DNA of 55,714 nt from Acidobacteriota bacterium (GCA_016210855.1 JACQTJ010000021.1:1-55714), one strand, 5' to 3'; shown: positions 9,566 through 18,635, numbered from the stretch's first letter. Notes: a model not told the origin generated them from the sequence alone. Made by a program: numbers and translations.

Positions 9566-12082
9566 CTAGGAACCTTGCAGCTCGCGAATCCGTTCGCCCA
9601 CGTTGCGATAGTCCACGTTGGCTCCGTAGACCTCCATGAAGCAATCCAGGGCCGCCTTGCGGTTGCCGGCCTGCTCGTGGGCCACGCCCATGTCGTAGCG
9701 CAACGCCAGGGCTCCTTCTTCGTCGAGCCCCGGGGCCTTGAGCGCCCGCTCGTACCAGCGCACGGCGATGTTGGGAAGGCCTTTCTCCATGAAGCAAACC
9801 CCCAGCAGGGTGCAGACCCGGAACAGGTGGGTGGCGTCGGCGGTCTTCTCGGCTGCCTTCACCACCTTCTGGAACTCGCTGATGGCTTCCTCCATTAAGC
9901 CCATCTCTTTGTAGGCAATCCCTAGGTTGTAATGGGTTTCGACGTCTTCGACCTCTTCGACCGTCCCCAGCTCTTCTTTGAATTCCTCGAACACTTCGGC
10001 CAGGGCACCGGCAGGCGGTTCGGCGCCTGCCGCCACCGGGGCTTTGGCGGCGGGGCCTTTGGCTCGCGGTGGGGCGGCGCCAGCCAACGCCTGATCGAGG
10101 TCGCTGGCCAGGTCGGCGAAAAAGTCGCCGGCCGACATGGGGCCAGCCGCAGCCGGAGCCGCCGGTTGTGCCGGCGGCTCCGGCTCGAGCGCAATCTCGT
10201 AGGTTTCGCCTTCTCTGGCCACAGCCGCCTCTGCCGGTGCCGCTTCGACTGGAGCGGCGGCCCCTTCTACCCGGGCGCGGAGCTCGGCCAGGGCGGGCTC
10301 GCCGGGGAAGTCCCGCTCGTAGCGGGCCACTGTTTCGCGGGCTTGGTCAGCGAGTCCCTGGGCGAGGTAGAAATCGATCTCCTGCGCGGCTTCGGCGGCG
10401 TTGAAGGCGGCGGCAGGGATTTCGACGGCTGCCGCGGGGCCTTCTTCCGGCCCGGTGGCACTGGCCCACTCGGCGGAGAGGTCCACCTCGTGCAGGACGG
10501 GCTCGGGGACCGCGGCCGCCGGGGCCTCGACCCCGGCCGCCGCCGGCACTTCCTTGCCGAGTTTCTCGGCGTAGCCGCGGGCCAGTTCGCCCACCTCTTC
10601 GGCGCGGCCGTGGGTGCCCGCCTGGCGGTAGAGAGCCTGCAGCTTGGGGGCGAGCTCTACCACGCCCTGGTCGTTTCCGGTGCCAACGTAAAAGTCGAGC
10701 AGCTTCTCGTGGGCCGGGAGGTGGCTAGGGACGCGCCCGATGACCTGGCGGGCCAGCTCGATGGCCTTGTCGGTCATCCCGTAGCTGGAGAAGAGGTCAA
10801 TGTCGGTCATGGAGGCATTGATATAGGCCAGGGTGTCTTCGTCCAGCGCCGCCTCGGGCGCCGCCGCCGCGGCCGGGACAGGCGGGGTGGACGCCTCGAC
10901 CACCCCCGCTGGCTCGCCCAGCTTCTCCCGGATGCGGTTCAGCTGCTGAGTGAATTCGGGGTTCTCCGGCTGCAAGCTGACCAGCTGGTGGTAGAGCTGC
11001 TTGGCCAAGCTGTGGTCTTCGGCGCGAGCGGCTAGGCCGGCCCGGCGACTCAGAGCTTCGAGCAGCGCGCTCGAGTCGCCGGCCTTGCGTGCTGCCTGGA
11101 TGAGCAAGTCAGCCGCACTCCCTGAGCCCTGAAGCAAGGCAGACACCGAACGCGCCACCGGCAGAAAGTGGAAGGGGTCGTGCGCCAGGGCCGGTTTGGC
11201 GATGCGCTCGAGCAGCCCCAGGGCTTTCTGCCCGTCCTGCTCCTGGGCGGCGTGCTGGGCGAGCTGGAGGAGGCTTGAGAAGTTCTTGGGGTCGGCGGCA
11301 AAGAGCTGTTCCGCCATTTCTTCGGCCGACCCGGCCTCGCCCGCGCCCAGCCGGGCCTTCATCAGCAGCTCCTGGGCCTCGGGGTGCTGGTCGAGGTTGG
11401 GGATTCTCTCCAGGATAGCGAGGGCTTCTTCGCCCTTCCCCTGGCGCTCGAGCAGCTTTGCCTTGAAGAGGAGGACTTCGGGGTCCTGCGGGGCCAGGGC
11501 CGTGGCCTTCTGCAGCCACTTCTGGCTCTCATCAATCTGCTCGGAGTGCAGCAGCCGCTCGGCGAGCCGACGGTAGACGTGGGCGGCTTCGGCCTTCTGC
11601 CCGTGGCGCTCGTAGAGGTCGGCCAGCCGCTGCTGGATCTTGACGTTCTCGGGATCGAGGTCGAGGACTTTGTTCATGACCTCGATGGCTTTCTGGGCGT
11701 TGTTCGCCTTGAGCAGAACCTCGGCGAGTTGCAAGTACTGCTGCCGCGCCTCGGTCATCAACCCCTGCATGGTGTAGAGGTCGGCCAGGCGCTCCAGGGC
11801 GTTGGTGTTCGAGAGGTCGAGCTTGGAAATCTTCTTGTACATGGCGATGCCCCGCACCAGGAAGCCATCGCCCACGTACAGGTCGGCCAACTTGCCGTAA
11901 TAATTGAGCGCTTCGGGATTGTTATTCAGGCGGGCGTAAAGGTCGCCCAGGGTGTTCAGGACGTTCTGATCCTTCGGTTCTTGCTTGTGGATCTTGAGGT
12001 ACTCAGCGACAGCTTCCTTCAGCTTTCCCTGGTTGAAGAGCTGCTGCGCCGCCTCGATAGCTTTCGCCTTGTTGAATGCCAC
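9566..12082 (-). CDS. Large tetratricopeptide-repeat protein
   Basis: 838 aa with many TPR-like units (LKEAVAEYLKIHKQEPKDQNVLNTLGDLYARLNNNPEALNYYGKLADLY...). Confidence 0.88.
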   Translation of the reverse strand: MAFNKAKAIEAAQQLFNQGKLKEAVAEYLKIHKQEPKDQNVLNTLGDLYARLNNNPEALNYYGKLADLYVGDGFLVRGIAMYKKISKLDLSNTNALERLADLYTMQGLMTEARQQYLQLAEVLLKANNAQKAIEVMNKVLDLDPENVKIQQRLADLYERHGQKAEAAHVYRRLAERLLHSEQIDESQKWLQKATALAPQDPEVLLFKAKLLERQGKGEEALAILERIPNLDQHPEAQELLMKARLGAGEAGSAEEMAEQLFAADPKNFSSLLQLAQHAAQEQDGQKALGLLERIAKPALAHDPFHFLPVARSVSALLQGSGSAADLLIQAARKAGDSSALLEALSRRAGLAARAEDHSLAKQLYHQLVSLQPENPEFTQQLNRIREKLGEPAGVVEASTPPVPAAAAAPEAALDEDTLAYINASMTDIDLFSSYGMTDKAIELARQVIGRVPSHLPAHEKLLDFYVGTGNDQGVVELAPKLQALYRQAGTHGRAEEVGELARGYAEKLGKEVPAAAGVEAPAAAVPEPVLHEVDLSAEWASATGPEEGPAAAVEIPAAAFNAAEAAQEIDFYLAQGLADQARETVARYERDFPGEPALAELRARVEGAAAPVEAAPAEAAVAREGETYEIALEPEPPAQPAAPAAAGPMSAGDFFADLASDLDQALAGAAPPRAKGPAAKAPVAAGAEPPAGALAEVFEEFKEELGTVEEVEDVETHYNLGIAYKEMGLMEEAISEFQKVVKAAEKTADATHLFRVCTLLGVCFMEKGLPNIAVRWYERALKAPGLDEEGALALRYDMGVAHEQAGNRKAALDCFMEVYGANVDYRNVGERIRELQGS

Positions 12083-12184
12083 CGGGAACGTGCTCCCCCT
12101 CTGTGGTTGGGCAGCAAACCGCCTTCCCCGCGGAAAACTAGCACGACCCGGAGCGGAGTGTCAACGCTCGGCTCGCCCAAATCC

Positions 12185-12832
12185 CTAGAAAGGCAGCGGG
12201 TTTTGCTCGGCGGCGTGCAGGATGGCCAGGCACTCGCGCACGGGCGCAAACGACCGGCGGTGCAGCGGCGTCGGCCCGTGTTCGCGCAACCGCTCCAGGT
12301 GCTCGCGAGTGGCGTAGCCCTTGTGGCGGGCCAGCCCGTAGCCGGGGAACTCCCGGTCCAGGGCCTCGAGCAGCAGGTCGCGGTGGACCTTGGCCAGAAT
12401 GGAGGCGGCGGCGATCGAGACCGAGCGGGCGTCGCCGTGCACGAGGCTCCGGCAGGGAACCGGCAGGGCCAGCGGCAGGGCGTCGCTCAACACATAGTCG
12501 GGCCCGGGGTCGAGTTGGGCGAGCGCCTGCTCCATCGCCTGGCGGGACGCCTGGTAGATGTTCCAGGCGTCAATCCGCTCCGGGACGATTTCCCCGACCG
12601 CCCAGGTGAGGGCCCGGTCGCGAATTCTTTCGGCCAGCAGCCGGCGCTTGGCGGCCGTCAATTTTTTGGAATCGTCGAGGCCGGGGATGCGTCGGGCGGG
12701 ATTCAGAATGACGGCGGCGGCCACCACCGGCCCGAACAGCGCCCCCCGGCCCACTTCATCGACACCTGCCACCCGCCGGAAGCCGTTCTGCCAGGCCTGC
12801 CGCTCGTAGCGGCGTGTGCAGCGTCCCGCCAC
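12185..12832 (-). CDS. rnhB: Ribonuclease HII
   Basis: VAGVDEVGRGALFGPVVAAAVIL, LDDSKKLTAAKR, SIAAASILAKVHRD, KGYATREHLERLREHGPTPLHRRSF; start chosen inside the longer ORF. Confidence 0.94.
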   Translation of the reverse strand: MAGRCTRRYERQAWQNGFRRVAGVDEVGRGALFGPVVAAAVILNPARRIPGLDDSKKLTAAKRRLLAERIRDRALTWAVGEIVPERIDAWNIYQASRQAMEQALAQLDPGPDYVLSDALPLALPVPCRSLVHGDARSVSIAAASILAKVHRDLLLEALDREFPGYGLARHKGYATREHLERLREHGPTPLHRRSFAPVRECLAILHAAEQNPLPF

Positions 12833-12928
12833 GCCCGCGGAGTGTATCACAGCCCCGCAAGACGCCCCCGGGGAGACACCGGCGGCCCGAAGTGCTATCA
12901 TCCGCATCTGGGCGCTTGGGTCCTGCCG

Positions 12929-14323
12929 ATGAACGTCGTTCTCATCTCCACCTATGAGCTCGGCCGCCAGCCCTTCGGGCTGGCCTCACCGGCCGCCTGG
13001 CTGCGCCGAGTCGGCGCTCGGGTCACCTGCCTCGACCTCGCCAAGCAGGAGCTTCGAGAAGAGCCCATCCGCTCGGCCGACCTGGTGGCCTTCTATCTCC
13101 CCATGCACACCGCCACCCGCATCGCCGCCCGGGCCATCCCCAAAGTCCGGCGGCTCAACCCCCGCGCCCACCTCTGCGGTTACGGCCTCTACGCCCCGGT
13201 GAACGAAGGCTACCTGCGCGGCCTGGGCGTCCAGACCCTGCTTGGCGGAGAGTTTGAAGAGGGGCTGGTGCAGCTCGCGGGACGGCTCGAACAGGGCCAC
13301 AGCCAGGGTCCGCAACCGGAGCCGCTCATCTCGCTGGCCCGGGAGCAATTCCTGGTCCCGGACCGCTCGGACTTGGTGCCGCTCGCCCGCTATGCCCGCC
13401 TGCGGGTGAACGGCGAGAGCCGCACCGTCGGCTACACGGAGGCGAGCCGGGGCTGCAAGCACCTCTGCCGCCATTGCCCCATCGTTCCCGTCTACAACGG
13501 TGTCTTCCGCATCGTGCAGCCCGACGTGGTGCTCGAAGACATCCGCCGGCAGGTAGCCGCCGGTGCCGAGCACATCACCTTCGGCGACCCCGACTTCTTC
13601 AACGGCATCGGCCACGCCCTGCCGCTCATCGAGGCCCTGCACCGCCAGCACCCCCGTCTCACCTATGACGTCACCATCAAGATCGAGCATCTCTTGAAGC
13701 ACTCCGAGCGCCTGTCCGCGCTGCGCGACACCGGGTGCCTGTTCGTTACCAGCGCGGTGGAGTGCGTGGACGACCGCATCCTGGCCCGGCTCGACAAAGG
13801 CCACACCCGCGAGGATTTCATCCGAGTGGTCCGCCGCTTCCGGGAAATCGGTCTGACCCTGGCCCCCACCTTCGTGCCCTTCACCCCCTGGACGTCGCTC
13901 GAAGGGTACCTGGACCTGCTGGCGACCCTCGCCGGGCTCGACCTCATTGAGAACGTGGCCCCGATTCAGCTCGCGATTCGCCTCCTGATTCCCGCCGGCT
14001 CACGGCTCCTGGAGCTGCCCGAAGTGCAGGCCCTCGTGGGCCCGTTTGACGACGCTGCCTTGAGCTACCGCTGGCAGCACCCCGACCCGCGCGTGGATGA
14101 GCTCCGCCGAGAGGTCCAGGACGAGGTGAAGCGCGGCGAAGCCCGCGGCGAAACCCGCCGGCAGATCTTCGCCCGCCTCTGGGAGCTTGCCCACCAGGCC
14201 GCGGACCGACCCTCGCGCCAGTTGCCCGATACGGCCCTGCTCGCCCGGGCGGCCATCCCGTACCTGACCGAGCCCTGGTACTGTTGAGCCGAGCCCACCG
14301 AAGAGCAGGTCGCTCTTTTCTAG
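12929..14323 (+). CDS. Radical SAM protein with predicted selenocysteine in a C-terminal CUAEP tail (TGA 14285-14287 read as Sec453; terminates at TAG 14321-14323)
   Basis: Rossmann-like N-terminal domain MNVVLISTYELGRQPFGLASPAAWLRR; radical SAM cluster motif ASRGCKHLCRHC (CX3CX2C); ...LTEPWYC-TGA-GCC GAG CCC ACC GAA GAG CAG GTC GCT CTT TTC TAG = C-U-A-E-P-T-E-E-Q-V-A-L-F; hairpin after TGA; the ORF track truncates it at 14287 and falsely extends it upstream to 11384. Confidence 0.88.
14285..14320 (+). promoter_or_regulatory. Putative bacterial SECIS element
   Basis: UGA followed by 19 nt, then apical loop AGGUC; stem AAGAGC (14301-14306) / GCUCUU (14312-14317) plus a G.U pair (14300/14318); G at second loop position. 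Confidence 0.75.
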
Positions 14324-14327
14324 TCCC

Positions 14328-15590
14328 ATGAAGAACGCGGACGCCAAGCTGCTGCTGCTTTCGACCACCTCGAGCTACGAGACCAGGCTGTTTGTGGAGG
14401 CCGCCGAAAGACTCAGCATCCCGCTGCTCTTCGGCACCGACCGCTGCCACCGGCTCGACGACCCCTGGCAGGACGGGGCCCTGCCCCTGCGGTTCGAAGA
14501 GCCGGAAGCCTCGGCGGGGGTGATTGTCGAGCAGTCGCGCACCCAGTCCATTCAGGCGATCGTTCCGCTGGGTGACCGGGCTGTGCGCACCGCCGCGCTG
14601 GCTTGCCAGGCGCTGGGCCTCTCCCACAACCCCCCCAGCGCCGCCGAGGCCTGCCGGAACAAGTTCATCGCCCGCCAGCGCCTCCAGGCTGCCGGCCTCT
14701 GGGTCCCGCCCTTCGCGCGCTTCTCCATCTACGAGGACCCGCGGCCGCGCTTGGACGAGATGCCGTTCCCGTGCGTGCTCAAGCCGCTCTCGCTGTCGGC
14801 GAGCCAGGGAGTCATCCGGGCCAATGGCCCCGAGGAGTTCCTGGCTGCCTTCGAGCGCATCGCCCGCCTGCTGCGCCAGCCCGACATCCAGGTGCTCCGG
14901 GAAGAGACCCTGGGCGAGCTCTTGGTGGAAGGGTTCATTCCCGGGCCGGAGTTTGCCCTGGAAGGATTGCTCGACCACGGCCGCCTGCGCGTGCTCGTCC
15001 TCTTTGACAAGCCCGACCCGCTCGAGGGCCCCTACTTCGAAGAGACCCTCTACGTCACGCCCTCCCGCCTGCCGGAGGCGAAACAACGGGAGATCATCGG
15101 CGCCGTGGAAGCGGCTGCGAAGGCGCTCACGCTCTGCCACGGGCCGATCCACGCTGAAGTCCGCCTGCCGGCGGACGGCCCGCGCGTGCTGGAAGTGGCG
15201 GCGCGGGCCATCGGCGGCCTGTGCTCGCGAGCGGTCCGCTTCCAGACGGGGATCTCACTGCCGGAATTGATTCTCCGCCACGCCTGGGGGCTGCCCATCG
15301 AGCCGGTGGTGCGCGAAGACGCCGCCGCGGGCGTGATGATGATTCCCATCCCGCAGGCCGGGATCTTTCACGGGGTCGAGGGCCTGGAGGAAGCCCGGCA
15401 GGTCCCCGGCATTGAGGACATCGCCATCACCGCCAAGCCAGCTCATCCCATCGTCCCGCTGCCGGAGGGCGCGAGCTACCTGGGCTTCATCTTCGCCCGC
15501 GACTCTTCCTCGGAGGCGGTGGAGCGGGCTTTGCGGGAAGCCCACGGGCGGCTGCGCTTCCGGATTGGGCCCGAGTTGCCGGTCGTCTAA
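14328..15590 (+). CDS. ATP-grasp domain protein (carbamoyl-phosphate-synthase-L / biotin-carboxylase-like)
   Basis: CRNKFIARQRLQAAGLWVPPF, PFPCVLKPLSLSASQGVIRANGPEEF, LVEGFIPGPEFALEGLL, HAEVRLPADGPRVLEVAARAIGG; begins 4 nt after the predicted Sec-protein stop. Confidence 0.88.
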   Translation: MKNADAKLLLLSTTSSYETRLFVEAAERLSIPLLFGTDRCHRLDDPWQDGALPLRFEEPEASAGVIVEQSRTQSIQAIVPLGDRAVRTAALACQALGLSHNPPSAAEACRNKFIARQRLQAAGLWVPPFARFSIYEDPRPRLDEMPFPCVLKPLSLSASQGVIRANGPEEFLAAFERIARLLRQPDIQVLREETLGELLVEGFIPGPEFALEGLLDHGRLRVLVLFDKPDPLEGPYFEETLYVTPSRLPEAKQREIIGAVEAAAKALTLCHGPIHAEVRLPADGPRVLEVAARAIGGLCSRAVRFQTGISLPELILRHAWGLPIEPVVREDAAAGVMMIPIPQAGIFHGVEGLEEARQVPGIEDIAITAKPAHPIVPLPEGASYLGFIFARDSSSEAVERALREAHGRLRFRIGPELPVV

Positions 15591-15623
15591 CCCGGCAGTG
15601 GCACCTGCCGCTCGAGGCCTTCT

Positions 15624-15735
15624 CGGGTAGGGCAGGGGCTTGTCCCCTGCCGGATGCGGGCGGGAGCAAGGCCCGCCCCTACCCAAACAAGCCACCTTCT
15701 TGGGTAGGGCAAGGATATTGTCCCTTGCCGCCCGA
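15624..15735. repeat. Second repeat class (GGGTAGGGCAGGGGCTTGTCCCCTGCC-type tandem pair)
   Basis: Two related palindromic units: GGGTAGGGCAGGGGCTTGTCCCCTGCC and GGGTAGGGCAAGGATATTGTCCCTTGCC separated by GGGCGGGAGCAAGGCCCGCCCCTACCC. Confidence 0.65.
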
Positions 15736-15746
15736 CACGGACTAGG

Positions 15747-16028
15747 TTACTGCTTCTGCTGCGGGGGGACGTAGCCGGGCGGGAGCTTGGCATCCTTGCT
15801 GAAAAAGAACTTCTCGGCTTCGGTGGAGATGATCTCCCAGGCCTCGGGGGTGGCGGGGTTGAGTTGGTACTCGTTGATGACCATCTTCACGTGCTCTTTC
15901 CACATCTCCCAGGCCTTCCGGGAGACGCTTTCGTAGATGCGCTGGCCGAGTTCGCCGTTGTAGGGAGACTCGTCCAGCCCGGGGAGCATCTCCCCGAATT
16001 TCACGCATTTGACCAGCCGCTCGCCCAT
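15747..16028 (-). CDS. YggX-like Fe(2+)-trafficking / oxidative damage protection protein
   Basis: VKCVKFGEMLPGLDESPYNGELGQRIYESVSRKAWEMWKEHVKMVINEYQLN. Confidence 0.88.
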   Translation of the reverse strand: MGERLVKCVKFGEMLPGLDESPYNGELGQRIYESVSRKAWEMWKEHVKMVINEYQLNPATPEAWEIISTEAEKFFFSKDAKLPPGYVPPQQKQ

Positions 16029-16206
16029 AAGGAATCCTCTCTTTCCCTCAAAGCCATGATTTCAGAGGATACTGCAACCTCACCCGCTTGGCCAGCCCCG
16101 CCGCCGTTCGGCAGGGGCCCCGAAAAGACTGGTGCCCGCGGGCCGGGGGCGTAGAATAGTGGTGTCCCGAAAAAATCCGACAAGTGTTTCCCCAGGAGGT
16201 GTTGCT

Positions 16207-17061
16207 ATGGCCCGCTTTGGTTATGACCCCGAGAGTCGGGAAATCTATATCAAGAAAATGCAGGCGAAGGTGGCGCGGCTGGCCCGGTGGCTGCCGGTGT
16301 GGATTGTGGTGGTGATCGCGCTGGTGCTTTCGCTGGCCTACGTGCCCGCCGGGCACGTAGGGGTGCTGGTGCAGTTCGGCCGGGTCACCGACCGGGTTCT
16401 GCCCGAAGGCACCCACCTGGTTTGGCCCTGGCTGTCGAACAACCGCCTGTCGGTGCGCACCATGGAGCTGAAGGAGAAGGCCAGCGTGCCGTCGAACGAG
16501 GGCCTGATCGTCACGCTGGATACGTCCCTGCTCTTTCGCTTGAACTCCGAGAAGGCGGCCGACGTCTTCCGGCAGATCGGCCCGAACTACCTGCAAGTGG
16601 TGGTGGAGCCGATGCTGCGCGCCGCCATCCGCTCGGCGACCGGCACCCACAACGCCATCGCGCTCTACACCGGCGAACGGGAGAAAATCGCCAAGCAGAT
16701 TGCTGACGAGTTGCGGGTCGACCTCGGCAAGCGCGGCATCCAGTTGGAGAACATCCTGCTGCGCGACGTCCAGCTGCCCCCGCTGCTCGCCCGCGCCATC
16801 GAGGCCAAGCAGCAGGCCGAGCAGGACGCCCTGCGGATGAGCTTCATCCTGCAGAAGGAGAAGCAGGAGGCCGAGCGCAAGCGCATCGAAGCCGCCGGCA
16901 TCCGCGACTTCCAGCAGATCGTCGCCCAGGGCATCAGCCAGCAGCTGCTCACCTGGAAGGGCATCGAGGCCACCGAGAAGCTGGCCCAGAGCCCCAACGC
17001 CAAGGTGGTGGTCATCGGCAGCGGCAAGGGCGGCCTGCCCATCATCCTGGGTGCGCAGTAG
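16207..17061 (+). CDS. SPFH/prohibitin family protein
   Basis: One TM helix then VPAGHVGVLVQFGRVTDRVLPEGTHLVWPW...ENILLRDVQLPPLLARAIEAKQQAEQDA; AGGAGG upstream of ATG 16207. Confidence 0.92.
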   Translation: MARFGYDPESREIYIKKMQAKVARLARWLPVWIVVVIALVLSLAYVPAGHVGVLVQFGRVTDRVLPEGTHLVWPWLSNNRLSVRTMELKEKASVPSNEGLIVTLDTSLLFRLNSEKAADVFRQIGPNYLQVVVEPMLRAAIRSATGTHNAIALYTGEREKIAKQIADELRVDLGKRGIQLENILLRDVQLPPLLARAIEAKQQAEQDALRMSFILQKEKQEAERKRIEAAGIRDFQQIVAQGISQQLLTWKGIEATEKLAQSPNAKVVVIGSGKGGLPIILGAQ

Positions 17062-17085
17062 ACCCACCCGGGGCAGTCGGGCCGC

Positions 17086-17784
17086 TCAGCGGTAGCCCAC
17101 GCCCGGATGCAGCAGGTTCAGGGCCAGGGTGTAGAGCGGCTCGAAGAGCCGCCCGAAGAGGTACCAGGCGAGCAGCAGCCCTGCGAGCCCGTAGGCGCGG
17201 CTGAAGTCGCGGAAGCGGCGCGCCGTTGGCTCGCTCATGAGCAAGGTGACCGCGGTGTTTCCGTCCAGCGGCGGCACCGGAATCAGGTTGAAGAGAAAGA
17301 GCAGCAGGTTGAGTACGAACAGCACGCTCAGCAGCGTAGCCGCGGCCTCGAGCCAGCCCGGCTGGGTGGCGGCGACGATGTGCGTGAACGTGGCCCGGGC
17401 CGGAGCGCTGAAGGCACCAGCCAGAACCGCCAGCCGGATGGCCGCCGCTGCCAGCAGCAGCAGAGCCAGATTGGCGGCCGGCCCCGCCAACGCCATCCAG
17501 GCCGCCCGCCGCGGATGGCGCTCCGCCCACAGGGGATCGTACGGGGCGCTGGCCCAGCCGATCATCCAGCCACCGAGGAAGTAGGAGGCCAGCGGCACCA
17601 CCACCGCTCCGAGCGGCTCCCGGCGGATGTGCGGGAGGGGATTGAGCGAGGCCTGCCCGCCGAGCGCCGCCGTCGGGTCGCCGGCCCATTGCGCCGCCCA
17701 GGCGTGCGCAGCCTCGTGGCAGGTGGTCGAGAGCAGGAACACCACGTACCAAACCGCCCCCAGGATCAGGGTTTCTGTGGCCAA
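17086..17784 (-). CDS. Site-2 protease-like M50 family metallopeptidase
   Basis: TTCHEAAHAWAA (HExxH), NLALLLLAAA, NLIPVPPLDG motif. Confidence 0.9.
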   Translation of the reverse strand: MATETLILGAVWYVVFLLSTTCHEAAHAWAAQWAGDPTAALGGQASLNPLPHIRREPLGAVVVPLASYFLGGWMIGWASAPYDPLWAERHPRRAAWMALAGPAANLALLLLAAAAIRLAVLAGAFSAPARATFTHIVAATQPGWLEAAATLLSVLFVLNLLLFLFNLIPVPPLDGNTAVTLLMSEPTARRFRDFSRAYGLAGLLLAWYLFGRLFEPLYTLALNLLHPGVGYR

Positions 17785-17838
17785 CTTTTCCCCTTCCGCG
17801 CGAATCCAATCGCGATACTATCACGGGGAGGGGAGACG

Positions 17839-18627
17839 ATGAGGCCGGGTCCCGCTCTTCTTCTGGCGGCTCTGCTGCTCGCCGTGCGGCCCGCTCCGGG
17901 CCACTCCCAGCTGTGGATCAGCGAAGCCGCCGCTCCAGCCCGCATTGAAGTCAGCTACACCGAGCCCTCCGACGCGGGGCAGGCCGAGCGGCTGCGCGAT
18001 CTGGCGGCGCGGCTGAAGCCCGTGGCCGACCAGCTTGAGCCGCTCGACCTCGTTGAGATTGTCATCGTTCACTCCCCGGCCGAAATGAGCCGCCGCCTGG
18101 GCGCAGAGGATGCCCTGAGCGGCGTCAGCTACCTCCACGGCATCCTCTTCCTTTCGCCTGTCTCCTGGCAGCGCAACCCTACCCAGGAAGCCCTCGAGCA
18201 CGAGATGGAGGGGGCCCTGGTGCGCTACACCGCGAGTCGCCTGGCCGGCGGCCAGCGCCTGCCCGACTGGCTCGAGCAAGGATTGGTGAGCGCGCTCACC
18301 CGGCAGCCGTTTGCGCCCGCCACGGCCGAGCTCATCGCCGCTCGCGGCCCGCTTCTGCTCAGCCGCTTTGAGGCGGACGACGCCGCGGTCGGCTACTGGG
18401 CGGTTCGTTATCTTGTCGAGGCCCGCGGCGGCTTGGGTCCGGTGCGCCAGCTGCTCCGCTTGGTGGCGCAGCGGCCCGATACTTTCGTCGAGAATCTGCA
18501 ACTGGTCTACGGGGTTTCTGCCGGGGAGCTTGAGCGCGCCTGGCGGCAGTGGCTGTTGGAGCAGGCCGAAGCCGGTCGGCGGGAAAGGGGCGGCGAAGGT
18601 CCCCTTATCCGCGACCGCAACCCGTAA
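17839..18627 (+). CDS. Peptidase MA-like secreted protein with degenerate zinc motif
   Basis: Signal peptide MRPGPALLLAALLLAVRPAPGHS; LEHEMEGALVRYTA...LPDWLEQGLVSAL resembles HELTH...PxWLxEG. Confidence 0.6.
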   Translation: MRPGPALLLAALLLAVRPAPGHSQLWISEAAAPARIEVSYTEPSDAGQAERLRDLAARLKPVADQLEPLDLVEIVIVHSPAEMSRRLGAEDALSGVSYLHGILFLSPVSWQRNPTQEALEHEMEGALVRYTASRLAGGQRLPDWLEQGLVSALTRQPFAPATAELIAARGPLLLSRFEADDAAVGYWAVRYLVEARGGLGPVRQLLRLVAQRPDTFVENLQLVYGVSAGELERAWRQWLLEQAEAGRRERGGEGPLIRDRNP

Positions 18628-18635
18628 GTTCTTCC

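Noticed and set aside
11384-12928. N-terminal 515-aa extension of the 967-aa plus-strand ORF (11384-14287)
   Set aside because: It runs antisense through the TPR gene and rnhB and has low-complexity mirror-frame composition; the real start is ATG 12929 of the radical SAM protein.
14300-14320. Intrinsic terminator instead of SECIS
   Set aside because: Not fully excluded, but the T-run is short and inside the stem, a co-directional gene starts 8 nt later, and the in-frame CUAEP tail is better explained by Sec decoding.
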